Below are positions 55,001-61,787 of a stretch of DNA of 61,787 bases, piece by piece (position 1 is the first letter of the stretch; each line of letters starts with the position of its first letter). A program made the position numbers and the translations under genes. Where the stretch lies: NCBI GenBank assembly GCA_004402895.1, contig SORT01000008.1, forward strand, positions 1-61,787, written 5' to 3'. Source of the DNA: Fidelibacterota bacterium MT.SAG.3. GTDB lineage: Bacteria > Fidelibacterota > SORT01. The notes beneath the pieces are model-generated. The model ran no database searches. It was not told the origin of the DNA and saw only the letters and a program-made list of their open reading frames with translations.

Positions 55001-55954
55001 TGTACCCGCTATATTTCCATCAATATTGACCAATTCAAGGAGGTCGCCGGTATAACCGCCGGAAAGATTCAATTCATTGAATTTTCTTCCGCCGGCCTCT
55101 CCATATGCGGAGAAGTTGAACCCAAGGTCAGATAATGAGCCGCCGACGTTGCCCACGATAGAAACCTTCCCTTCAAGACGGGCATTCTGACCTAAAAACT
55201 TGAATATTTTACCAAACGAATTGATATCTGCCGCCATATCAAAACCCATTTGAAGATTATCTGTCGTTTCCATCCAACCGGTGGCAAAGACGTCACAATC
55301 AAGCGCCGTAAATTGAAGCGATTCAAAACTCCAGCCGTTTTCTGTATGACTTATCTTTCCGGAGAGAGCTTCCAAGTACAGATCTCTTGAAGGATAATAA
55401 AATTCGCCCTTTCTCACTCCGATCGTTATATCTTTTCCTTCCAAGAGAAATGAACCGCTTATATTCAAATTATTTATGAGATATTTGAATTTACCCTCAA
55501 CAATCTCTATTGTACCGTCTACAATGTTCAAAGACGATAACTCGAATACTCTATCGTTTTTTTTGGAACTGTCCGGTTCGGTTTCAGAAATTATTTTCTT
55601 ATTCAGGTTTAAATATATGTACGGCTTGGTCAAATTTAGTTCGTGCAGCTCAAAATCTCCCATCAAGAGATTTTTTATACTATAGCTCAATCTCAGATTC
55701 TCAGAATAGATTTCGTATGATTTTGCCGAGTCTGAAAAGCTCATTCCGTTTAATGAAAAACCCTTTAATAGATTTCCTGAGATGCTTTCAATAAAGATTT
55801 GTGAACCTCTTTCAAAAGCGAATTCTTGGTTCAATGTTGTTAAAATCTGACTCTTATATAAATTCGGTTGAAATATAAAAAACAGCGATCCGATGAGTCC
55901 TACTAATAGAACCAAGCTTAATGAAGTAAAAAACAGTTTAAGATGCTTTTTCAT
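52091..55954 (-). CDS. tamB: TamB-like translocation/assembly protein
   Basis: The 1287-residue protein has a single N-terminal membrane anchor (about 8-30). A very long repetitive beta region follows (SLNIVDGTIEIVEGKFKYLI-type strands), as in AsmA/TamB bridge proteins. The C-terminal DUF490 domain (about 950-1287) contains FSFSDSKGDFSESEILGLIN-like sequence (TFFFSDSKGDFSESEILGLI) and DIFDLQTKSG. It forms a periplasmic groove carrying phospholipid or assisting barrel assembly. It lies 21 nt upstream of the TamA-like gene. Confidence 0.88.
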   Translation of the reverse strand: MKKHLKLFFTSLSLVLLVGLIGSLFFIFQPNLYKSQILTTLNQEFAFERGSQIFIESISGNLLKGFSLNGMSFSDSAKSYEIYSENLRLSYSIKNLLMGDFELHELNLTKPYIYLNLNKKIISETEPDSSKKNDRVFELSSLNIVDGTIEIVEGKFKYLINNLNISGSFLLEGKDITIGVRKGEFYYPSRDLYLEALSGKISHTENGWSFESLQFTALDCDVFATGWMETTDNLQMGFDMAADINSFGKIFKFLGQNARLEGKVSIVGNVGGSLSDLGFNFSAYGEAGGRKFNELNLSGGYTGDLLELVNIDGNIAGTSLVGKASVTREGNFDVSIKVRDLDLHELAISDFPTDINGAIRFRGKGYTKEKLVMEGEIEVTSSEINNLQIESALGVFNIENEKLVVDSVTVKMKESSLVATGIFGFDGSVNSAVKAESNNLNEFSSLFNVREINGNTSANLTLSGNLRDLSVAGNFEINDLVGSRGNFESAKGIFVLNNISSRQQGNGYFRLVNGNVGKLKIESVDLSTILEDGKLTIQNFSAENGKDYVKFIGWINEDGQFEIDSLTGEFRNYKISSNDVLRGSREGDVFSIKPVSLNLIGGSIDISAEWNKQTDSLTSTFLLKSVDLAPISDLIDYNTSFGGKVSGALILSNTLSRPNLKAVININEASHGNYALKEISTNLFYENGLLTIDKLHILEKENSWANLNGSVELTLSNLNKRESVLTPDNEIELFIGLNNVNLFTYKKFNPFKQEIGGIASGSINISKTFSDPEMSFDLDIANGWFDKILFDRIQTIASYADTLLQFESITATVEKGEYTGSGYVPFNMALWKVEGRKLDRKMLLNVKGESRNIQFFTVYIADIDDIQGDFEIELNLSGKFHNPVRDGYIRVKNGRIDSNLLQNSATEIEGEIVVIENMGRIELLTGMMKGGKKKGLIDKVLAKFSGFSDFFAKDDNVNPRHFTMSGDVDITSFFRPIFDMTFKGEQLYVLSILGELESVTDVDLKITGQDTIVITGELLPDFVTIRSEFVEELEEEIIVETVPYLDFNIHAVMTDKFYLKNSQADIEFSADIWIIKIPQEEYNFSGSISSIKGKYFYINDTFVIERADIEFDPYEFNPRFDILATTSIGVGDDPIQIIVEMGGTLEKPTFFFSDSKGDFSESEILGLINFKQTGGNLTATGITKGVQFMATSYLEKSFEDLGSELAGLDIFDLQTKSGTLQDIQNAELLVGRQISRSFYVTYQRGLQRLAASQKVGVEYKINQNSSLAGNVDTEGLLNVNYKLRLQY

Positions 55955-56060
55955 CTTTTATATGGCGCATACTCCCATTTTATACATATTATCATATTTT
56001 TCCTTTTGTCGCAAGTGTATAACGCTCTTTACTCGATCTCGGCGAGGCATTAATTGCCAA

Positions 56061-56086
56061 AGGCGAGAGGTCATACCTCTCGCCTT
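56061..56086. terminator. Terminator-like hairpin after dnaK
   Basis: The stem AGGCGAGAGG/CCTCTCGCCT has a 6-base loop and lies just past the dnaK stop. The minus-strand U-run is short (TTT), and the plus-strand one is TTTT. Confidence 0.7.
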
Positions 56087-56121
56087 TTAACTACTTTAAA
56101 CACAAAAAGTTGCGAAAAAAA

Positions 56122-58056
56122 TTACTTTTTAGAATCTACCTCCTCAAAATCAGCTTCTTCTACCTCATCTTCGCCTTTTTCAGGTTCTTTATCCGCGCTT
56201 TCCGGACCCGTATCCTGTGCAGCCGAAGCTTCTTCATCTTTATACTTGTCATACATACCAGCCGATACTTCGTTCCAGATCGTGTTTAAATCATCTGAAG
56301 CAGATTTCAATTCGTCAATATCGCTGCCTTCTAGCGCTTTCTTCAGACGATCGCGTCCCGCCTCTAATTTTGCTTTGGAATCTTCATCCAATTTTGATTC
56401 CATCTCTTTAATATTTTTTTCTGTTTGATAGACAAGCTGATCAGCATTGTTCCTGATATTAATTTCCTCGCGAGTTTTCTTATCTTCCGATTCATGAACC
56501 TTAGCGTCATCAACCATTTTAGCGATCTCTTCTTCAGATAATCCGCTGGATGCCTCGATCTTAATACTTTGTTCTTTTCCGGTCGCTTTATCTGCTGCCG
56601 AGACATGCAAAATACCGTTGGCGTCTATATCAAACGATACGTCTATTTGAGGTATGCCTCTCGGAGCAGGCGGCATCCCCTCCAAATGAAATCTCCCTAT
56701 CGTTCGGTTATGAACAGCCATATCCCTTTCGCCCTGAAGAACATGGATCTCAACGCTGGATTGATTATCTGTTGCCGTAGAGAATATTTCCGATTTCTGC
56801 GTGGGAATAGTGGTGTTCTTCTCTATTAATTTTGTAAAAACCCCGCCAAGAGTTTCTATGCCCAATGACAGAGGCGTTACATCCATCAGCAGCACATCCG
56901 TTACATCTCCTGCGAGAATGCCACCCTGTATTGCCGCGCCGATCGCCACTACTTCATCAGCATTAACCCCTTTGCTCGGTTCCTTACCAAACAACTCCTT
57001 AACAACCTCCTGAACCTTCGGAATACGGGAAGAACCTCCCACAAGCACTACTTGATCGATATCAGAAGCTTTCAATTTAGCGTCTTTTAAGGCGTTTAGA
57101 GAAGGAGCTTTTAGCCTTTCAATATCTTCATCAACCAACTCCTCAAACTTAGCTCTTGTTAAATCCAGATTAAGATGTTTCGGTCCGGCGGCGTCTGCGG
57201 TAATGAAAGGCAGGTTCAAAGTCGTCTTCGGAGTATTTGACAACTCAACCTTTGCTTTTTCCGCAGCTTCTTTTAAGCGTTGCAATGCCATTGGATCTGC
57301 AGAAAGGTCGATTCCTTCCTGTTTTTTAAACTCGGCAACTAACCAAAGAATTATCTTTTGGTCAAAATCGTCTCCGCCGAGATGCGTATCGCCATTAGTA
57401 GCGAGAACTTCAAACGTTCCTATTTCAGGATCTAATTGAAGAATTGATACATCGAATGTTCCACCGCCAAGGTCAAATACCGCAATCTTTTCGTCTTTTC
57501 TGTTTTCCTTCCCTTTATCGAGACCGTATGCTAAAGCTGCTGCTGTCGGTTCATTTATGATTCGTTTTACTTTAAGTCCGGCTATTTTGCCAGCGTCCTT
57601 TGTTGCCTGGCGTTGCGAATCGTTAAAATAAGCGGGTACTGTTATAACAGCTTCAGTAACCTTTTCACCGAGATAATCTTCAGCTGTTTGTTTCATTTTC
57701 TGCAAAACCATCGCGCTAATTTCAGGCGGCGAGTATTGTTTCTCATCAATTTTTATTCGCGCTATACCGCCCTTACCCTTAATAACTTTATAAGGCACCT
57801 GCTTCATTTCATCTGATACTTCTTTATAGTCTCTACCCATAAACCGCTTAATTGAAAACAGAGTGTGCTCAGGATTTGTGATAGCCTGCCGTTTTGCAGC
57901 TTGTCCGACCAAGCGTTCGCCGTCTTTGGTGAAACCAACTACGGATGGGGTCGTTCGACCTCCCTCAGAATTTGTTATGACGGTAGCTTCGCCCCCCTCC
58001 ATTACGGCTACACATGAATTTGTAGTTCCAAGATCGATTCCAATAATTTTACTCAT
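56122..58056 (-). CDS. dnaK: Chaperone DnaK (Hsp70)
   Basis: The 644-residue protein has the ATPase domain (about 1-385) with [39 protein letters not shown] and [15 protein letters not shown]. The linker [19 protein letters not shown] leads to the substrate-binding domain, a helical lid and an acidic C-terminal tail ([12 protein letters not shown]). The ribosome binding site AAGGAGAT is strong. grpE and dnaJ are not adjacent. The neighbours are TamB and HtrA genes, and clpB lies nearby. Confidence 0.98.
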   Translation of the reverse strand: MSKIIGIDLGTTNSCVAVMEGGEATVITNSEGGRTTPSVVGFTKDGERLVGQAAKRQAITNPEHTLFSIKRFMGRDYKEVSDEMKQVPYKVIKGKGGIARIKIDEKQYSPPEISAMVLQKMKQTAEDYLGEKVTEAVITVPAYFNDSQRQATKDAGKIAGLKVKRIINEPTAAALAYGLDKGKENRKDEKIAVFDLGGGTFDVSILQLDPEIGTFEVLATNGDTHLGGDDFDQKIILWLVAEFKKQEGIDLSADPMALQRLKEAAEKAKVELSNTPKTTLNLPFITADAAGPKHLNLDLTRAKFEELVDEDIERLKAPSLNALKDAKLKASDIDQVVLVGGSSRIPKVQEVVKELFGKEPSKGVNADEVVAIGAAIQGGILAGDVTDVLLMDVTPLSLGIETLGGVFTKLIEKNTTIPTQKSEIFSTATDNQSSVEIHVLQGERDMAVHNRTIGRFHLEGMPPAPRGIPQIDVSFDIDANGILHVSAADKATGKEQSIKIEASSGLSEEEIAKMVDDAKVHESEDKKTREEINIRNNADQLVYQTEKNIKEMESKLDEDSKAKLEAGRDRLKKALEGSDIDELKSASDDLNTIWNEVSAGMYDKYKDEEASAAQDTGPESADKEPEKGEDEVEEADFEEVDSKK

Positions 58057-58107
58057 TTATATCTCCTTCTTCTTAATTCAAAAGTCATTGTTTAAGTCTA
58101 TTTTCTT

Positions 58108-58113
58108 ATTATA
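58108..58113 (-). promoter_or_regulatory. Possible -10 box of the dnaK promoter
   Basis: On the minus strand TATAAT lies about 52 nt before the dnaK start, in a 181-bp AT-rich leader. TTCAAT lies 19 bases upstream as a weak -35. FCB promoters often deviate from E. coli consensus, so this is tentative. Confidence 0.35.
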
Positions 58114-58237
58114 ATGCAAGAAGCATACCAGCATTGAACTAATATGCTTTATCTGTTTGATATTTATTAACTTAGGAATTGTTAGATGAATTGCCGAAAA
58201 GAGCGATACCTGCCATTATGTCTGTAATATCTGCCTT

Positions 58238-59692
58238 TTATTCACCCCAATAGCGAAGCGCTACAAATCTGCTGTTTCCCCTTGCTGTTACTCTCAGAAG
58301 GAGTATATCGCCTTCATTGATTTTATCCAACTCATTTCGAAAATCGCGAACGCTGTGAATAGGTTTATTATTTAGAGACTCTATAATACTTCCTTTTTGG
58401 ATAAATTTTTCTGCGGCGGCGCTCCGCCTTTTCACACCAACTACTTCCACACCCAATGCAGCGCTATTTCGACTCGCACCGAACGGGTTCCAGCTTTCCT
58501 GTTTTTTTATCCTGTCCTCAAGTAAAAGCCCTAAACGAGGTTTCTTAACGCTTCTTTCCGTGCTGCGCGTAATTGGCTTACGCCGCACTTCCCTTTCCTT
58601 TAAAGTAACCGGTATTTTCCGTGTATTTCCTCTTCGAACGACCGTAAGAATAATTTTTTCATCGGGACCGAATCCCGCTATGATCGCTTGCAGTTCATTG
58701 GCTCTGTCAACTCTTTTTTTATCTACATGAGTTATTACGTCCCCGATCTTAAGATCAGAACTCTCAGCAGCCCCGCCCGGTACAAAATTATTAACTATTA
58801 CTCCTTTTACCCCGTCTAACCTTAAATATTCGGCAAGATCCTCGTCAACGTTTCCAATATTGATACCGATATATCCACGCTTTACCTCTCCATAAGTCAT
58901 AAGATCTTCCATGACATGACGAGCAAGGTTTGAAGGTATTGCAAAGCCATAGCCGGCATATACTCCCGTTCGACTCGCAATTGCTGTATTGATTCCTACA
59001 ACTTCTCCGCTTGTGTTTATCAATGGTCCGCCGCTGTTTCCCGGATTGATGACCGCATCCGTTTGGATGAAATTTTCCACGGCATATCCACGGGTCGATG
59101 CGCTGAGGTCTCTGCCTACTATATTTATGTCTCTTCCCTTGGCGCTGATGATTCCTGCCGTAACTGTGGCTTCCAATCCAAGCGGGTTTCCTAAAGCTAT
59201 GACCCAATCTCCAATCTTGGCTTTTTCCGAATTAGCAAATTTTACCGGCTTCAATCCTTTAGCATCGATCTTTATCAAAGCAATATCTGTTAATGAATCA
59301 AGACCCATTATTTTTGCGTCGTATGCTTTATGATTGGAAAACGTTACCTTCAGTTGATGAGCTCCCGCAACAACATGGAAATTAGTGAGAATGTAACCGT
59401 CCTTAGTCACTACAAAACCCGATCCTCCACCGATACTGGGAATATCTTCGTCTATCTCGCTATCATCGAAATCTCTGAACAAGTGAAATTGACGCATATC
59501 CCTTGCTTTTATTATCTTTATTGCTTCGATACTCACAACGGAAGCCATCGTTTTTTCTACTGTAGTAGAAAATGAAAATTCTTTAGACATTTGTGCCCGA
59601 AGGGGTTCAGCTGCAGACAAAAACAGCATCATCAATCCTACAACTAAATAATTCATACCGCCTCGAATTCTTACTCTATCCATGTTCAGCAT
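58238..59692 (-). CDS. HtrA/DegP-family serine protease-chaperone
   Basis: The 484-residue protein has a signal peptide (cleaved near LRAQ, about 34). The trypsin-like domain has His106 (TNFHVVAG), Asp136 (DSLTDIALI) and Ser220 (NPGNSGGPL), so it is active. A PDZ domain (about 295-375) begins GYIGINIGN. A second, weaker PDZ (about 400-480) has VEVVGVKRRSAAAEKFIQKG. It should work in periplasmic protein quality control. The start is the first of two ATGs, and a second three codons later is also plausible. Confidence 0.93.
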   Translation of the reverse strand: MLNMDRVRIRGGMNYLVVGLMMLFLSAAEPLRAQMSKEFSFSTTVEKTMASVVSIEAIKIIKARDMRQFHLFRDFDDSEIDEDIPSIGGGSGFVVTKDGYILTNFHVVAGAHQLKVTFSNHKAYDAKIMGLDSLTDIALIKIDAKGLKPVKFANSEKAKIGDWVIALGNPLGLEATVTAGIISAKGRDINIVGRDLSASTRGYAVENFIQTDAVINPGNSGGPLINTSGEVVGINTAIASRTGVYAGYGFAIPSNLARHVMEDLMTYGEVKRGYIGINIGNVDEDLAEYLRLDGVKGVIVNNFVPGGAAESSDLKIGDVITHVDKKRVDRANELQAIIAGFGPDEKIILTVVRRGNTRKIPVTLKEREVRRKPITRSTERSVKKPRLGLLLEDRIKKQESWNPFGASRNSAALGVEVVGVKRRSAAAEKFIQKGSIIESLNNKPIHSVRDFRNELDKINEGDILLLRVTARGNSRFVALRYWGE

Positions 59693-59727
59693 ATCTCCTA
59701 TTATCTTCTCACCCGATTCATCTATTT

Positions 59728-60411
59728 TTAATTTCTTCCTCTCAGTACCAATAATCTTACTAATTGAGACAGCGCCATTGCCGCCGCCGCAAGATACGTC
59801 ATGGCAGCTGCGTTAAGAACAGCCTTTGCGCCGTCAGAATCATCTTTCGTTATGAATCCCCCGCTGCTCAATTGGGCAAGCGCTCTGCTGCTCGCGTTGA
59901 ACTCTACCGGCAGTGTCACAATTTGAAACACCAGTGTCGTTGCAAAGAAAATTATTCCTACATCAATGAGAGCCGGTATCGTAAGGATCATTCCCGCTAA
60001 AAAGAGCCAAAACCACAAACCGGATCCAAGCCGCGCAACAGGATAGAAAGCCAGCCTCCATCTCAGAGGGGCATAACCTCTATTGTCCTGTATCGCATGT
60101 CCGACCTCATGGGCAGCGACTCCTATGGACGCCACCGAACTGCCTCTAAAATTCTGTTCGGATAATCTTAACTTTTTCTCTTTAGAATCATAATGGTCTG
60201 TCAAACTCCCCGGAATTTCTTCTACTTCTACATCGAAAATATTGTTCCGTTCAAGGAGGTTTTTAGCGACTTGATACCCTGTCATACCAGAATTAGAAGG
60301 AATTTTACTATACCTTTTAAATGTACTCTTTACTTTCCATTGAGCCCATATTCCAAATAACAGGGCAGGTATAAGCAATAACATAGTCGAATCCCAAAAG
60401 AACAACGGCAT
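59728..60411 (-). CDS. YugP-like membrane zinc metallopeptidase
   Basis: The 227-residue protein has a hydrophobic N-terminus (about 8-22), zincin motif HEVGH (His101, Glu102, His105 in VAAHEVGHAIQD), two or three further membrane segments, and a third ligand Glu170 in VTLPVEFNASSRAL. A final helix closes the protein. This is the neutral zinc peptidase family 2 (YugP). The catalytic set is complete. Function is unknown but membrane protein turnover is likely. It lies between htrA and clpC genes. Confidence 0.92.
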   Translation of the reverse strand: MPLFFWDSTMLLLIPALLFGIWAQWKVKSTFKRYSKIPSNSGMTGYQVAKNLLERNNIFDVEVEEIPGSLTDHYDSKEKKLRLSEQNFRGSSVASIGVAAHEVGHAIQDNRGYAPLRWRLAFYPVARLGSGLWFWLFLAGMILTIPALIDVGIIFFATTLVFQIVTLPVEFNASSRALAQLSSGGFITKDDSDGAKAVLNAAAMTYLAAAAMALSQLVRLLVLRGRN

Positions 60412-60445
60412 ATATACACTCCTCTGCTTCTAAATTTAAGTCAAA

Positions 60446-60473
60446 AACCCGATAACTATTTCGTCATCGGGTT
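60446..60473 (-). terminator. Rho-independent terminator after clpC
   Basis: The stem AACCCGAT/ATCGGGTT has a 12-base loop and is followed on the minus strand by TTTTTG. It follows the clpC stop and precedes the YugP-like gene. Confidence 0.78.
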
Positions 60474-60493
60474 AATCTACGTAAAACTGCGGT

Positions 60494-61787
60494 TTATGTT
60501 ACAGGATCTTCTTTGACTTTGGTATCTTTCTTCGGCACCGATTTTATCTTTTCAGACGCTACTTTCTTTCGATCAACCTCATTAAATGTAAGTTCACCTT
60601 TAGAAACCGCAACTTTAATAACGCTTCCCTCTCCAAATTTTCCCGATAATAGCCGCTCGGCTATTGCATCCTCGATCTCTTTTTCAATCGTTCGCCTCAT
60701 CGGTCTTGCGCCCATCTCTCTGTTATAGCCTTTTTCCAATAGCAGGTTTTTGGCAGCGCTTGACATCTTCAGCTCAATATGCCTTTCCTTCAACCGGCCA
60801 CGCACTTGTTCCATCATAATATCTACTATTTGGAGAACACTTTTCTTATCAAGTTCTTTAAAAGATACTATTTCATCGATTCTGTTAAGAAATTCAGGAT
60901 TAAATATCTTCTTCGCTTCCTCTTCCACCTTCTTTTTAATCTCTTCATTACGCGAATTTTTATCTTTATTTCCGAATCCAAGATTCTTTGACCTCAGCAT
61001 ACGAGCTCCGATATTGGAGGTCAAAATTAGAATGGTATTTCTGAAATCTACTCGCCTGCCAAAACTGTCTGTCAGAGATCCATCATCCAATATTTGCAGA
61101 AGTATATTAAAAATATCATAATGCGCCTTCTCTATTTCGTCAAAAAGAACCACAGAGTAAGGTCTGCGCCGTACTTTTTCAGTGAGATCGCCGCCTTCTT
61201 CATACCCTACATAACCGGGAGGAGCTCCTACAAGTCTCGAAACGCTGAATTTTTCCATGTACTCGGACATGTCGATTCTGATGAAGGATTCTTTGTCTTC
61301 GAATAAGTAATTAGCCAGCACTTTTGCTAATTCAGTTTTACCCACTCCTGTCGGTCCGAGAAAGATAAATGATCCGATAGGTCGTTTGGGGTCTTTAAGC
61401 CCCGCTCTCGCCCTTCTGATAGATTTTGAGAGATGAGCAATAACTTCGTCTTGTCCAACGATCTTTTTCTTTAATTCTTCATCGATCTTATTGAACTTAT
61501 GTGTCTCCGATTCGGCAACTCTGTTCACGGGGATACCCGTCATGATGGCGACAACATCGGCGATGTCCTCTACCTTGACCACCACCATCTTCTCTTCTTG
61601 TTCCTTATTCCAGGTGTTCCTGTGCGTCTCTAGCTCATTGGTAAGTTTTCGTTCTTTATCTCTAATTTCAGCCGCTTTCTCAAAGTTTTGGCTCTTAACG
61701 ACTTCATCTTTGTTTTTGCGAAGGTCGTCTATCTCTCCTTCAAGCCGAACTACTTCATCAGGCACCACGATATTTGAAAGGTGAACC
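60494..61787 (-). CDS. clpC: ClpC-type AAA+ unfoldase, N-terminus cut by window edge
   Basis: The frame is open through the right edge. About 431 codons are seen, roughly the C-terminal half. It contains the end of the M/UVR region (VVKSQNFEKAAEIRDKE), then the D2 AAA+ domain with [28 protein letters not shown] and LNRIDEIVSF. The ClpP-docking region includes LRSKNLGFG, which fits a ClpC partner of ClpP rather than ClpB. The C-terminal D2-small domain is followed by a Lys-rich tail. The N-terminal domain and D1 lie outside the window. Confidence 0.93.
   Translation of the reverse strand, partial: VHLSNIVVPDEVVRLEGEIDDLRKNKDEVVKSQNFEKAAEIRDKERKLTNELETHRNTWNKEQEEKMVVVKVEDIADVVAIMTGIPVNRVAESETHKFNKIDEELKKKIVGQDEVIAHLSKSIRRARAGLKDPKRPIGSFIFLGPTGVGKTELAKVLANYLFEDKESFIRIDMSEYMEKFSVSRLVGAPPGYVGYEEGGDLTEKVRRRPYSVVLFDEIEKAHYDIFNILLQILDDGSLTDSFGRRVDFRNTILILTSNIGARMLRSKNLGFGNKDKNSRNEEIKKKVEEEAKKIFNPEFLNRIDEIVSFKELDKKSVLQIVDIMMEQVRGRLKERHIELKMSSAAKNLLLEKGYNREMGARPMRRTIEKEIEDAIAERLLSGKFGEGSVIKVAVSKGELTFNEVDRKKVASEKIKSVPKKDTKVKEDPVT

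Overview
The window reads as a chromosomal segment from an uncultivated Gram-negative bacterium of the FCB superphylum, most likely Candidatus Marinimicrobia/Neomarinimicrobiota or a close relative such as Calditrichota or Ignavibacteria. The evidence is a type IX secretion C-terminal sorting domain (motif QNYPNPFNP), a short primary sigma factor of Bacteroidota type, a one-protein hybrid two-component regulator, a Gld-type ABC transporter, TamA/TamB, and AGGAG-type ribosome binding sites. The phylum-level call is an inference; no rRNA is present. Nearly every gene lies on the minus strand.

Region 1 (1-10,000) looks accessory. It holds secreted FG-GAP repeat proteins (one cut by the left edge, one with a T9SS tail), a decayed FG-GAP fragment, a lipoprotein, a 980-aa hybrid sensor kinase/response regulator/AraC protein, a luciferase-like flavin oxidoreductase, and a 5'-truncated tyrosine recombinase. 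The recombinase remnant lies next to the 3' end of a selenocysteine tRNA (selC, anticodon UCA, 10013-10104), a classic island insertion site. The island reading is an inference.

Region 2 (10,000-20,000) is core: a lapA-lapB-SPOR operon that runs into selC, miaB, a LytM-type peptidase, rpoD, an orphan MalK-type ATPase, DoxX and MOSC proteins, and several small membrane or exported ORFs.

Region 3 (19,500-25,500) is one tight operon, serB - class V aminotransferase - serA - gatB - thrC. It encodes a complete phosphorylated serine pathway in which the transaminase is not a normal SerC.

Region 4 (25,600-39,000) contains an ECF sigma/zinc-finger anti-sigma pair followed by two Spy/CpxP-like periplasmic proteins, then nadC and a lipoprotein. 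The AddA and AddB recombination nuclease genes are separated by a DUF92 gene and a small exported Cys protein.

Region 5 (39,300-47,400) is a seven- or eight-gene operon: BamD-like lipoprotein, MoxR ATPase, DUF58, BatD-like membrane protein, ABC ATPase, ABC permease, GldG-like protein and DUF4340 protein. It joins a MoxR/vWA chaperone module to a Gld-type ABC transporter.

Region 6 (47,500-61,787) is an envelope-biogenesis and proteostasis cluster: ClpB, TamA, TamB, DnaK, HtrA, a YugP-like membrane zinc peptidase and ClpC (cut by the right edge). I see no CRISPR array, intact transposon or intact prophage.
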